Source of the DNA: Auriscalpium vulgare
Taxonomy: Eukaryota; Basidiomycota; Agaricomycetes; Russulales; Auriscalpiaceae
NCBI GenBank assembly: GCA_019915015.1
Contig: JAHBBC010000003.1
Location: forward strand, 992,001 to 1,056,000
Direction of reading: 5' to 3'
DNA: 64,000 nucleotides
Below the pieces are notes generated by a model. The model searched no databases. It had not been told where the DNA came from and worked only from the letters and a program-made list of their open reading frames with translations. Shown in pieces: positions 33,773 to 44,877 of the stretch (position 1 is the stretch's first letter; each line of letters begins with the position of its first letter). The position numbers and the translations under genes were made by a program.

Positions 33773-34530
33773 GCGCGGGACTGGTGCGTGTCGTGCGTGA
33801 CGTGGCGAGTCGTGCGGGCGTCGTGGACGTCGTGAACGTTGTGCGGGACTGGTGCGGGCCGTGCGTGACGTGGCGAGTCGTGCGGGAGCGGTAGGCGGCG
33901 TGCGGGCGTCGTGAACGTTGTGCGGGACTGGTGGTGTCGTGCGTGACGTGGCGAGTCGTGCGGGCGTCGTGGACGTCGTGCGGGCGTTGTGAACGTCGTG
34001 CGGGCGTCGTATACGTTGTGCGGGACTGGTGGGTGCTATGCGTGACGTGGCAAAGCGTGCACGCAATTGCAGCGACGTGCACAGCGTGCGGATGTGGTAG
34101 GCGTCGTGTGGGTGTCGTGGGCGTCGTGCAGAAGCAGTGGATGTCGTGCAGGAGCGGTGGGCGGCGTGCGAGCGGCGTGCGGCGTCGTGAACGTTGTGCC
34201 GGACTGGTGCGTGTTGTGTGTGACGTGGCGAAGTGTGCGCGCGATTGCAGCGATGTGTACAACATGCAGATGTGGTAGGTGTTGTGCAGGAGTAGTGGAC
34301 ATCGTGCGGGAGTGGTGGGCGGCGTGCGGGCGTCGTGAACGTCTTGCGGGTGTCGTAGACATTGTGCGGGACTAGTGGGTGCCGTGCGTGACGTGGAAAA
34401 GCGTGCACGCGATTGCAGCGATGTGCACGGCGTGCAGATGTGGTGGGCGTCGTGTGGGCGTCGTGGGCGTCGTGCAGGAGCAGTGGACATCGTACGGGAG
34501 TGGTGGCGGCATTGTGAACGTTGCGCAGGT
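33773..34530. repeat. GC-rich degenerate tandem repeat
   Basis: Short units such as GTGCGGGCGTCGTGAACGT and CGTGACGTGGCGAGTCGTG repeat in shuffled order. At the right side a higher-order block of roughly 170-180 bases (CGTGACGTGG ... GATTGCAGCGA ... GCAGATGTGGT) recurs from about 34041, 34219 and 34386. A 421-codon minus-strand open frame (34643-33378) spans it but is a by-product of the repeat, rich in Thr/Arg/His/Pro with no domain. Confidence 0.75.
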
Positions 34531-34609
34531 TTGTGTCGCTTGCAATACCCGCCACTCGAGCAAAAGAAACAGTCATGTGACGCAATATGGTCCGTGCGCG
34601 CGCGCGGCC

Positions 34610-34615
34610 TATAAA
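34610..34615 (+). promoter_or_regulatory. TATA-box-like site
   Basis: TATAAA lies in a GC-rich context, followed by a pyrimidine-rich stretch (34640-34680), resembling an RNA polymerase II promoter, perhaps of an LTR. The sequence is cut off at 34701 by the Helitron end. Confidence 0.35.
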
Positions 34616-34701
34616 GGCAGCAGCCTTTTCGCATCGTGCGCACCCGTACATCCCACTCCTCTTGACTTCAACCTTGCCTTGAATTCAACAATTCCCTTTG
34701 A

Positions 34702-34780
34702 CTTGGGGTCAATGGGCCAATGCACGCATGGCAGCACAATTACTCTTAATTGTTCAGGGGGGAGGGGGGGGGGGGGGGCT
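34702..34780 (-). other. Helitron 3' terminus with palindrome and inverted motif
   Basis: In the minus sense the end shows a motif ACAATTAAGAGTAATTGT (itself a hairpin), then a near-palindrome GCCATGCGTGCATTGGC, then about a dozen bases ending CCCCAAG. The same arrangement closes 38817, 49391 and 54233. The placement of an inverted motif upstream of a 3' palindrome corresponds to the asymmetric inverted ends described for Helitron2/Helentron elements. Confidence 0.7.
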
Positions 34781-34872
34781 TGGCCATTCAATATACAACT
34801 GACTGCCTAGTGTAGTAACATGAGTACTTTATAAAATGTTGCAGCTACAGTAATAAGATCTTGAGCCTTGTC

Positions 34873-35948
34873 TTATGATGCTAAAGCAGGGACAGTTGTG
34901 TTTTTGTACACTGTGCTATAGATTAGAACAGATGCCTTGTATCCTCTAGTTTGATATATATCAGATATAGTATTAAACTTCTCCTCAGATATACACACTC
35001 TACCTGTAGTTATACCATCATGAAACCATGTTTCAGCTGAGTCTCCTATTATGCGTGCAGTAAAATGAGCATGTCCAAAATAAATAATACCTTTCAGCTT
35101 GTACATTACCTTGTTAGTGCTACAGCCAACATGCATTGTCTGTTTTATTTTCAACTTTTTTGTACCCACATAAGGCAAAGCAATGCCAATGAGAGGAGGA
35201 GGATGGGCACTTAAGTCTGTTATCTTTACCAACGGTCTTTGGCATGATTGACAGAGACGGGTAGTCTTCACTTCTAATAGCTTGTTTAATTCTGATGATA
35301 CAGCTTGACTGACATCCTTCTCCAAGGTCCAGAAAGGGGTGTTGTATTGTCTATCAGATGCGATAGTGATAGTATTGCAAGATGTACATTTATGTTTGAT
35401 GTGAAAAAGGTATTTGTCACTTGACAGCATCAAACGGCAGAGACCATAAATATCAGTACCATTGGTATTATCCATTGGATATCCATTGGGATCCCTTTGG
35501 TGAAGTTGATGAGCCTGGAGAGAATTACGAAATTGTTCTAGAGTAGTGAGGGGCTGTCCAGTCATGATCTGATTCCATCCCTCAGATATCAAAGTGATGT
35601 AAGGATTTATTGAAGCAACATCCCTAGTCCATATTTGATTGTGGCTTATGAACACTTGAAAGAGAATTGTGAGCAGACTGTCATAAGCACAACTCCAGGT
35701 ATCTGCATTCCAGATATATAGCCCTTGCGCTCTCTTCCTGAGATAGCAATTGAACTCACATTGGCCACAACTTTTCGCCTTTTCACAATGCGAGCAGGCC
35801 CATTATCAGTATTAAGTTGGGTTACTGGCTGAGTCCCTATTGCAGGCACAAAAGAATTTCCAAGGTCAGCGTCATCATATTTGGATCCCTGTGCAACTGG
35901 TTTTGGATTAAGTGACCTTTTATTTCCCTGGCTGTAACTCGCTGCCAT
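34873..35948 (-). pseudogene. Cysteine-peptidase-like domain (ubiquitin-specific-protease-like) of the Helitron
   Basis: Two overlapping frames cover it: 35948-35646 and 35655-34873. Read across the shift near 35700, the region shows WNADTWSCAYDSLLTILF, a Cys box in the position of a peptidase nucleophile. It is followed by two C-x2-C pairs (CTSC, CQSC) and, about 240 residues on, a His box with LKGIIYFGHAHFTARII and ETWFHDG, then a last strand ASVLIYS. This Cys box / His box / Asp spacing resembles ubiquitin-specific proteases. It lies directly downstream of the helicase and was probably fused to it, separated now by one frameshift. OTU-type peptidases are known in some Helentrons; this one looks different. 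Activity is unproven. Confidence 0.65.
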
Positions 35949-38372
35949 GGGGCATCTTCCCCACTTCTGGTATCACAAGTGGGTTGTACTCGGACCACTT
36001 GATAGAGGCATGTACATTGCCTGGCACATGGTCAGTTCCAATCCAGGCTCTATACTGCTTGATCAATGTGCTACGTGTTGAAGCATTGATATCACTAGGA
36101 AGTTCACCTATATAGCCCAACCGGGTAATCTCATCTAACAGCTCTAACTCTCTAAACTCCTGGCGCACATGGCCAGGAAGACCCCCTGTTATAATGGCTG
36201 TTGAAAAATCACGCATTAAAATAGTGCCATCCAAGCTTGCGCTTCTTGACAGACATGTGTACATAGAGTAGTGGGTACAACACTTGAATGGATCAACAAT
36301 ATTAAAGGGACGTGTTCTTCCCTGTGATGCATAGTCTGTCATAGCAAAATTGGGCACAATAGGAACCTGGTCTCTAGAGATGAAGACATTTCCGTCATTG
36401 GGAGTATTGCATTTAATAGGTATAGATTGCTTAGACAGTGGTACAACATTCTCTGGCAGACCTTCAAGGTAAACATTGGTTGGTGGCTTTGTCAACTTTA
36501 CAAATACAACATCCAGAGTTTCTCTGTCATCATCTATTGCATGTGATTGCCAACCTACAACAGTTCCTTCTGCACCATTGGTAACACACACTTCAGTTGC
36601 TTCATTGCGCTTTATCATAACAGGTAATCCATGACAAAGCTTGAGAATGCCAGGGATGTTCATAGTGACACCATGAGGCAGACTGTGAAGCTTTGCTTGC
36701 ATTTCAGGAGGTACAATATTTGATTTTTGCTTTGGATCAAGTTGCCTGCCTTGAGATTTGACAGTGGTAGGCTCTCTAGATTTCCATTTATCAACACTAT
36801 AAAAAGGCTTCAAAACTTGATTTGTTTCCTGTGCAAAGCGATCTGACATTGTAGTATTAATCTGGTCACGCTGAGAGTTAAAAGCAGTGATTACAGATAC
36901 AAAGCGAAAGTTGGGATGGTTACATCTGGATTTTGAAGCCCTTTAATTCTAGATCTCAAAAGAGCAATGTCTTGTGGAGTACATGATTTGTAACGCATAT
37001 TTTCCAATGCTACGCAGAACTGTGCATCTCTCTCTGTCTGTGAGCGTTGTTGCATATTCTGTCTCAAGAGGACAACAACTTTTGTTTGATGCCATAAAGC
37101 CTTGCCAATTGTCCGTTGTTGCTCTCTAAAGCCGTTAGTAGTTCCTAGGACAGTGGAGACATGGTGGCTATATAGTGCCGGCCCTTTTGTCTGGATAGGG
37201 GGCAATTGTGCAAAGTCACCAGCAAAAATCATATTCTTACCACCAAAGGCTTGATCATCACTTTGTAGCGCAAGACTCATTTGTGCACTGATATGATAGA
37301 AGTCACCACAGTCAATCACTGAGACCTCATCTAAGAATACATAATTGACACTTTTCAACCGTCCACGTATATTTGCCAAGGTGGTTGCTGCTTCACTTAC
37401 ACCAGATCCAGATCCTTCTCCTCCTCCTCGGAAGCCAAGAATTGAATGATAAGTTGACCCTGACACCAAGGCAGCTGCTGTACCAGTAGGAGCCATTATC
37501 AAAAATACAAAACTGTGTTTTTGTCTGTCAAAGAGAGCCATGAGAGCTTTGATAACCTGGGATTTACCTGTACCTGCCATACCTCCAATATGCATTTTGA
37601 GTTGTTCAGCAAATATGTCAACAGAGTGGTTTGCTATGATTCGATAAGCTCGCTCTTGTTCTTCGTTGAGTGTATATTCTTGGGCCACCTCATCAATGAG
37701 CTGCGCATCTTCTTCACTGACAGCTTTAAAGGTCTTATACAAGAACTCGCGATCTACGACTTTCACTTCATTAACATTATATGGCTTTGGTATGCCATTA
37801 GGGGATGGTTCATTTTCCTTTCCTACTTGGTGGTACTGTTCCTGCTTCTTGTTTAGGATTTCCTTTTTCTTATCTGCTAGTACATCCTTCCATTGCTTTC
37901 CTGTCATGATATCTCCATTTGTGATATCAGTATCAATACTCCATCCATTATTCTTGTCTGCTGCAGCCCAACCTCCATTTTGCAAAACTTGTTCAATTTC
38001 AGCCATCTGTATTGCTTTGTTCGCTGTTTTCCCACTCACCTCATCAAATTGAGTGCTCAGCCATTCAAGCTCCTTGTCATTAAGTGCTTCATCTGTATTG
38101 CGATCCTCACTATATTGTGCATCTAAATCATCCTGAAATTGACCAAAGATAGGATTGAGCCCCATTTTTCTGTTCTCTTTCTCTGCAGCCTTGCGTTGAG
38201 CATGAAAATTATCTCGTGCATCATTGCATTCATATCGTATGTGAAAGAATTTTATCAACTCAAGCTGTCGTGGGGTAAAGGTGTATGTCTCAAAGGCCTC
38301 CTGCCAAGTTTGACCATTCAGTTTCAAATCACAGCCCACGCGCCAAGGTTTGAATAAGGTAAGCATGGTCAA
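35920..38372 (-). pseudogene. Helitron Pif1-like helicase
   Basis: Minus-strand frames 38372-36891 and 36849-35920 are joined by a one-base shift near 36900. Visible motifs: Walker A GGMAGTGKSQVIKAL (about 37580), APTGTAA, Walker B VFLDEVSVID (about 37335), GDFAQLPPI (about 37210), the late helicase motifs TDYASQGRTRP (about 36335) and YTCLSRS (about 36250). The region upstream of Walker A (TLFKPWRVGCDL) is the conserved linker joining Rep and helicase in Helitrons. The enzyme would unwind the donor strand during rolling-circle transposition. Confidence 0.9.
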
Positions 38373-38452
38373 ACAATAGTCTTCATAATTCCCTTTGTCT
38401 TTCTAGGCAGAGTTCCCCCAACAAATTGGCACAATTGGCTCATCCTCAGATG

Positions 38453-38816
38453 CTAGCCTAACACTATGTGTTTCACATTGGGGATGTCCCGCCAGAAATT
38501 GGGGTACTTTTTTGGCTTCTTTTCTTTTTGATCCCTGCGTTTACTCCCTTTCTTTGGCTTGGACTGTACATAGTCAGATGAGCTATCATCTGCTTCTGTG
38601 CTATCAGTATTCATTTTATAGTCCTCATCATCTGAGTCATCCACAACTGTGCTCATGTCGTTATGATCAATATCCATCTCATCGTCACTATCAACAATTG
38701 TCTTGTCTGTGTCACTTTCAATATCTATAACAATGTGCTCATCATCACCACCACCAACTTGTATTTTGTGATCTAAGTCTTGGTCTATATCCATCATGTC
38801 ATGCTGATTGTTACGA
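38453..38816 (-). pseudogene. Acidic linker between Helitron Rep and helicase
   Basis: In the minus sense this codes for Asp/Ser-rich sequence with a basic patch (KPKKGSKRRDQKEKKPKK) and PNFWRDIPNVKHIVLG, then a stop at 38453. Its upstream end was joined to 41383 before the insertion of 38817-41382. Confidence 0.7.
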
Positions 38817-39559
38817 CTTGGTGGGAAAGGGCCAGTGCAAGCATGGCAGTACAATTACTCTTAATCATTTAGGGGGCAGGGGGAGAGAGGGCTTGGCCAT
38901 TAAATATACCCAAGCAAAATTGCTGACAGTCTAGGCTTGGGGATTGTCTCTATCACTCGGTGGTAGCTCAACATCCTGCATGCTCCAATGCACTAGGTGG
39001 CCGGAGGTGAGTGTTGCAATGTTGTGACGTTGTGATTATTCTTCCGGTAAGAATGCTCCGGAATGGTGGTCAGAATCCTGAGGCAATAATCGGGACGCTG
39101 ATAAAAATACAAAACAATTGGGATCAGAACGATGCAGTGTGAGTACAAGAACTGAGGTGAACAATGGTCAGAGGACAATGGTGCAACTGCAGAGGAATAC
39201 AGATGTCACAGTGACTGGAGTGGCATCATGCATACATTCTGATGACAATCTCAACAATAAACATGTCTGATGGAATTCCGACGCGTTGTGACAGCTGTGG
39301 GAGGTGCTGTGCTCGAGGTCACGTGGTGGCAGTTGGAACAACGAGCAAGTGGTCGGATGACTGTGTGTGCTGCGTGCGACAGCGTCACTGGCGCGAGTGT
39401 GGTGTTCAAGGTATGATTCCGATTGCGTGACTGCTCTGCAAGACTCCAATCTTGCGAGCGGTTGGAAGAACTAATCAGGTGGTCGGAGCACTGCTATGCG
39501 ATGCTGCGATCTTCAGAATTGTGTGTCTGTCGACTTGATGAAAGTGCGAAAATTCTGTA

Positions 39560-40000
39560 ATGATCGCCTCGCAGCATGGAGCGATGTGTATCAGCGCCGT
39601 CACCGTTGTGCTGACGCGCCACACGACATCGACAATGTGTATCTTGGCTTCCACTACGCCTATGGAGGCGGTTCCGGGCTCAATCAAGGGCTTGGATGTC
39701 ATGTATTCCTAAGATGCCCAAGAGTTTATCTAATGCTGTATTTCACGGCAAAAGAGTTGTATTTCATTTTCACATGTATGTAATTTCTATCCACAGTAGC
39801 ACCATAGAATTGCATGTATATGTGAATCAGTCATGATAGTATACATCACTATCTCGATTGAGCCCAGAACCACCTCCACAGGCGCAGTAGAAGCTGAGAT
39901 ACATGTTGTCGATGTCTCATGGCACGTTAGCACGTCAGCGACAACACGTCACATGTTGTGGGAAGCAGTGGCAATGTGTAAGCGTTGGAGTCAAGAGCGA
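39560..40000. repeat. Inverted repeat pair inside the nested element
   Basis: About 39560-39695 is the diverged reverse complement of about 39845-40000. Both arms keep an open frame with related residues (IEPGTASIGVVEAKIHIVDV and IEPRTTSTGAVEAEIHVVDV), on opposite strands. The product is not recognised. Confidence 0.6.
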
Positions 40001-40230
40001 AGCCACGGCACCTGGTGGCGCCGCAGCCCACGGGTCGAAGACCTCTGAACTCTTTTTTTCAGTGATTCTCATCCATTTTGCAAATCACAATAATTGTAGC
40101 TTTAGATATATATATCTTTTCCCAAAGTACCAAAGAAGGAGAAAGAAATTGATGCAAAGAGCAAACTGTCTTGTAGGGCAGGAGAAGATAGAAGGTCAAC
40201 AACTACTGTACATATCCTACAAAGCTAAAT

Positions 40231-40316
40231 GGCCTTGTAGTGTAGTGATCAATACTATTGGTTGATATAAAGAATCAAGAGGTTGTAGGTTCAATTCTCC
40301 CTCTGTGCGACTTTTT
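40231..40316 (+). other. tRNA-like / SINE-head-like module
   Basis: An A-box-like stretch (TAGTGTAGTGATCAA), a possible anticodon arm (TTGAT / ATCAA with a 7-base loop), the B box GGTTCAATTCT at 40288-40298 and a TTTTT run at 40312 lie in the order and spacing of an RNA polymerase III type 2 gene. Acceptor and T stems do not pair well, so this is not a working tRNA. A related module lies at 50906-50990 on the other strand. Confidence 0.5.
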
Positions 40317-40361
40317 AATGATATAATTATTCAGCCCGGGTATTGTAGTAGCCGGGTTTGT

Positions 40362-40421
40362 GCACCATGACGCGTTTAAACCTGCACACAGTTGAAAGTG
40401 CCGGTTGATGCGTCATGGTGC
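40362..40421. other. Hairpin, 12-bp perfect stem
   Basis: GCACCATGACGC (40362-40373) and GCGTCATGGTGC (40410-40421) form a perfect stem between flanks shared with the copy at 50806-50863, whose stem has a different sequence. Confidence 0.7.
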
Positions 40422-41382
40422 GTGTTTGGCCACCCGTGGGAAAATTTTACCTAAAATGGAAATCGTGCAGTATTTTTTGCTGACTCGAGAACAATTGAAA
40501 ACATGTTCATATTGTTGCTGGTTAGCTTGCAAAACGCAAAATACTTGCAGACATGAGTGTCTTTGGAAGTGAGAAGGTGTTGAAAAACATTGGGCAGGAG
40601 CTACTTAGCTAAAAATTGCTCAATTACGGGTAACCGGGTACTTTATCCCCGGGATTAGTAAGCAATGACTCATTGACCGGCAAAAATCCCAGTCTGCCTG
40701 ATTCAACTGCGTCATTTTCCCACGCTTGTTGAGGAATTATATCATTGGCTATTCACATGATCAACATCCTCTCAACACTTCTGGTATATATAATGCATGG
40801 TAGTTAGCAACTAGAGCCCTCCCAATTGCCAACCTCACCATTGTCACCCCGTGGGAACATGTTACCAAAAAGGGAAGTTAGAAGGCCTTCTCTTCTGACC
40901 TGAGAACAATTGGTATCATGTGTATATCCATGCTAATTAGCTTGGAAAATGCAAAATACTCGCAGACACGAGTGTCTTTTGCAGTGCAAAGGTATGTAAA
41001 TCACAGGGCAGGCAGGAGCTACTTAGCTAAGAATTACAGAATTAGGCAGATGAGATGACACGACTTGACTTTAGTCCAAGCTTTGGGACATATCTTCTAC
41101 AGCATTCTTTCTAATGCATGCATTTCGCCTGACTGATGGAGAAAATAAATGATTAGGAGGAATCATAATTAAGAGTACTCGTAATGAGAACCATGCTAGT
41201 GCTATAGTTGAAGTGTGAGGATCCTGCAAGGTGCGGCAGGACCTGCTTAGCTAAGAATTACTGAAAAAGGCAGTTGGGACGACGCGACTTGACCGTGGGA
41301 TCTATTTCCTAAAGCGACTTATAATGTGTTCACGTTTTGGCCTGACTTGGTTGAAGAAAGAAACGATTAAGAGTAATCGTAA

Positions 41383-42173
41383 TCAGTTTTCTCAGCCACA
41401 TCTTCTTCATCTGCCTTTTTGCCTTTGGGAATCTTGAACTTGGTAGCAAAGCGACACCAATCATAAAGAGTCATAGCTTCATAGTCTACAGGGCGCTTGG
41501 TAAAGTCATCTACAGTTGTCAATGCAACAATTTTCCCTTTTACTTTGTTGATAACAACACGATCTCCATTCTCTTCTTCAGGCTCCAGTGAGTTCCAATA
41601 TCTTTTCACTTCATTGATGAATGGCCGCCAATAAAATGTCTTAAATTTATGACTAGTGTAATGGTCAGGATGACCTAACACATAGAGAGATGCCATTGGG
41701 CCACCTATTTCCATCTTGGTAGTCATGGAGTTTACCACTTGAACCATGACCTTGCGTGCCTTTTCCATTTGCGTTGCAGTTCCGCTGAGAAACTCAGAGT
41801 TGCGATTGAAGACTGATTTAATAGCCTCTAACATGACATGAGTCTTTAAAGGTGTCTTGGTTATATAGTCAGTCACATATGCTATAATAGATTTAATAGC
41901 AGTTCCAGATAGAAGACTGGCAACATCCGAATTGCACCTAATGAGGTAAGTCAACGTAGGGTTGAATGTGTTCAGCCAGGCCTCACCATGTTTCAGTTCA
42001 ATAGCCCCTGTACTCATGTCCACCAATGTCTCAGCATGTATATCACGAGGGAACCGTGATTTGCATGAGGAATACTTTTTGTTTGTGCAACCTGCATGAC
42101 ATCTATGACGATTGGAGCGAAATATCAGTTCATCAGCAGTCTCCCACATACGTGTCCACCACGATTTATTTGC
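41383..42173 (-). pseudogene. Helitron Rep, C-terminal part with two-tyrosine motif
   Basis: The minus frame holds FRSNRHRCHAGC, CKSRFPRDI, LIRCNSDVASLL and SIIAYVTDYITK, whose two tyrosines fit the paired catalytic tyrosines of Helitron Rep. It continues from 43473 once the element 42182-43464 is removed together with one copy of its 8-bp duplication, and runs on into the acidic linker at 38816 once 38817-41382 is removed. Confidence 0.85.
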
Positions 42174-42181
42174 AGAGCATG
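42174..42181. repeat. 8-bp target duplication, left copy
   Basis: AGAGCATG here and at 43465-43472. Confidence 0.85.
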
Positions 42182-43464
42182 ACTAGGCTCGTACCCAGCC
42201 GGCTTCGCATTACGTCAGCTCAATATATGAGAGGGCGACGCTTCTGCGGAGCCGGCTGGGCCAACCGGTCGCCCTTTTGGCTTGACGCGTCGTCACCCGC
42301 CAAATCAAAGTTCGTCACTCCTACAAAAAAACCTTCCACATCTCAAAAAAAGTTGTCTAAGTTGGTATATGAAAGATGATTTTTTAGCGATTTAGAACAA
42401 CTTTGAGTATATCAATTTTTTCACGATACTACACTATGACTTCGACATTTCAACGCGGGCGCTTAGGTTGCGCGGCTGGCGTGCAAAGCCGAGCGCGTAC
42501 TTAGCACCTACTCTTCGCTTCCACTCTCATCAGTGTCGACATCGACATCGGCCACATCCACCCCGCTATCCACCTCGTCACTCTCATAGCCAGATTCCGA
42601 GCTATCACTCAAGCGAGCAAGCAGCTCATGTGGGAACCATTGTGCATCACCCTCTGTCTCTGTCTGGGGGGCAAACTGGGCGTCCTCGCGTCCTCGAGCA
42701 CGCGCAACGCATCTGCGCTGGCGCCTTCTTCAATGGACGCCGCCAACGAGGCCTCGGAGTCGCTGCTGGCATCGTCTTCCCACTCTGCTGCATCCGCCAT
42801 GGTAACTTCCGGCAATTCGGTGACGCGCACTGGCCCGCGCCCGGAAGCCTCTGTCACCGCACGCTGCAACAACGCCACGTGAGTCTGAGCAGCAGGATGT
42901 TGCTGTGTTGCAGCAGGAGCATGGTCGAGGGCGAGGACGGGGGCGAGGACGGGGGCGAGGACGGGGGTGCAGACGGGGGCGCGGACGCGGCTGTGGTCGA
43001 GGGCGCGGTGCCGCACAGGGAGGCATTTCAGACGAAGTTTCCACCGACCACCCCAATTTCCATATCATACCTTCGCAAAATGGGCCTCACAGCTCCTCCG
43101 CTAACCGAGGTGGAAGCACACTTACGGCGCGCCGGGTGGAGCGGCGATGGGAACATGCAGGCATAAGCTGCACTGGTGCTGCGGAGGCTTGCGACGACGA
43201 AGTCAGAGTGTAGGGTCGTGCCAAAATTTATATACTCGAAGTTGTTCCAAATTACATAAAAATCATCTTTCATATACCAACTTAGAGTACTTTTTTTTGA
43301 GATGTGGAAAGTTTTTTCGTCGGAGGGGCGAGCTTGGATTTGGCGGGCGGCGACGCGTCAGGCCAAAACAGCGCCCAATATGCCCAGTCCGCTCGCAAGC
43401 TCGCGCGACCAATATTGACTCCTTACATAAGCGCGGGCTGTGCGAGCGGACTGGGGACAAGTCT
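42182..43464. mobile_element. Non-autonomous element with 8-bp duplication and ~280-bp inverted ends (hAT-like)
   Basis: Inserted in the Helitron Rep gene. The outer ends are imperfect (ACTAGGCTCGTACCCAGCC versus AGACTTGTCCCCAGTCC), but an inner stretch including GTTGGTATATGAAAGATGAT is well conserved as an inverted pair (42182 to about 42460; about 43190-43464). The centre has a minus-strand acidic open stretch ending near 42507 (WEDDASSDSEASLAAS). An 8-bp duplication suggests the hAT superfamily; no transposase is encoded, so the assignment is tentative. Confidence 0.75.
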
Positions 43465-43472
43465 AGAGCATG
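43465..43472. repeat. 8-bp target duplication, right copy
   Basis: AGAGCATG, identical to 42174-42181. Confidence 0.85.
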
Positions 43473-44838
43473 ACATACATTTATCATCTTCAATTGTTTC
43501 ATGGTTGGAGCACATCTTGGGTGGATGCTCTGGCAAAGCACATGTGGGATCTAAACCACTGTCACCTCTTTCCAAGTTGTCTTGAATTTGACTGTGAACA
43601 TCATTCAGAGTTCCATCAATGAATTGGCCTTGATGTGAGCCTTCTAGATATTCTACCAATTGTCTTTGAAATTCAGAATCACCAGCTACAATACGATCCC
43701 TTACCTCCTGTGGTGTTAATGCATTTTGTATCCATAAGAGCATGTGGAGATGCAAAGTCAATCTTCCCTGCTGTTCCACAGTACCATAGTAGGCAGCTGT
43801 TTTACCGAACAAGCCATCATGGTCTGCACCTACACCCAGTACAACTTTGATAAATGTCTCGACCATGAATTTGAAAAAGCGTGCACCAGAAACAGGATTG
43901 TTTGCAATCAAGCGATATCGTTCACTAGCAGTATATACCTTGGGATAAATATGTATATCCTGGTCAGCAAAATATAGTGCAATAGGATGTTTAGAATCTG
44001 TTGGTGCAAATGTAATAAACCATGTTGGAGCCCCAATATAGCTCATGAGAGCCCAAAGTTCATTACGCTTATACTTGTTATTTGTGCGCGAGCCTTGTAC
44101 ATGCTGAGCTACATGGTCCAAGTCATTGATAATTGCAAAGCATTCCTTTTCTGCCGCTCCATTAGCAGTTTCAAATTCACCATCCACCATTCTCTGAATC
44201 ATGTCATTAAGCACAACTTCATTCACACTGAGTAATTGCTTAGCAATATTCGGAAAGGTTGCTTTTTGAGTGAGCAAATACCCCCCAGTATTGCTGCGCT
44301 TTATTTGCTCATGATTAAATGCTATAAGTGGGAACAAAGGTTCCAATTGAAAGCGCTTGTCATGATACATCAATAATGCACGTTTTCGAGCACTATCACT
44401 GATTTTTGAGTACCCATTCTCATTTCCAATGCCACCAAGACCGTAAGGAAAAAGCCAAGGAAAGGCTTGGGGGTATAGCTGAGGATTGTCATAAGTACTC
44501 TCTGGTGTATCATTATGCCCTATGCCAAGTGCATATCCATTTTTTGAATTTATACACTGAAGTGCAAGAGCTTTTAACTGTGTACCAGACTTCTTCTGAA
44601 GCTCGGCACCTGTTAGTGTATGCATAATAAAAGGACATTCTCCTTCTGCTGTACCTTCTTCATCTTCAGAAGAATTATTCACTGCTTCATCTTCAGAGTC
44701 TTTCTCCGATGGAGGTATACGGTAATCAATAATAACTGGAGGTTCATCTTCAGAGTAGGTTGCGAGATTATCATAGGAGATTGTAAGGTCTGCGTAGTCA
44801 GCGTGGTTGACTTTGAGCCACTCCAGAGCAATAGCCAC
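43473..44838 (-). pseudogene. Helitron Rep, N-terminal part with HUH motif
   Basis: The minus frame reads the Helitron_like_N region: ALMSYIGAPTWFITFAPTD, ANNPVSGARFFKFMVETF and the metal-binding HUH motif in GRLTLHLHMLLW (about 43740). The protein is cut after KCMSCS at 43473 by the element 42182-43464. Rep nicks and joins single strands in rolling-circle transposition. The N-terminal neighbour (45725-44880) was part of the same protein but is out of frame. Confidence 0.9.
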
Positions 44839-44877
44839 TCTATTTCTACGAACCAGAAATGGAGTTCTCTGATGCTC

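Larger units (their letters stand above)
38817..41382 (-). mobile_element. Non-autonomous Helitron-like element nested in the Helitron
   Basis: The 3' end is at 38817 (CTTGGTGGG in plus sense) and the 5' end at 41382 (CGATTAAGAGTAATCGTAA in plus sense). Removing it rejoins the host reading frame (…EKT then NNQHDMMDID…) without a target duplication, as expected for Helitron insertion. It carries no Rep or helicase. Contents: an LTR-like fragment (about 39264-39440), an inverted pair (about 39560-39695 and 39845-40000), a tRNA-like module (40231-40316), a hairpin (40362-40421) and several diverged copies of a block containing CTTAGCTAAGAATTAC. Confidence 0.8.

Noticed and set aside
33378..34643. 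421-codon minus-strand ORF
   Set aside because: It lies over a GC-rich tandem repeat, has simple Thr/Arg/Pro/His composition and shows no domain.
34738..34755. Bacterial-type terminator hairpin
   Set aside because: The hairpin recurs at Helitron-like ends in a eukaryotic genome and has no link to a bacterial gene.
40231..40316. Functional tRNA gene
   Set aside because: A and B boxes and a T-run are present, but acceptor and T stems do not pair.
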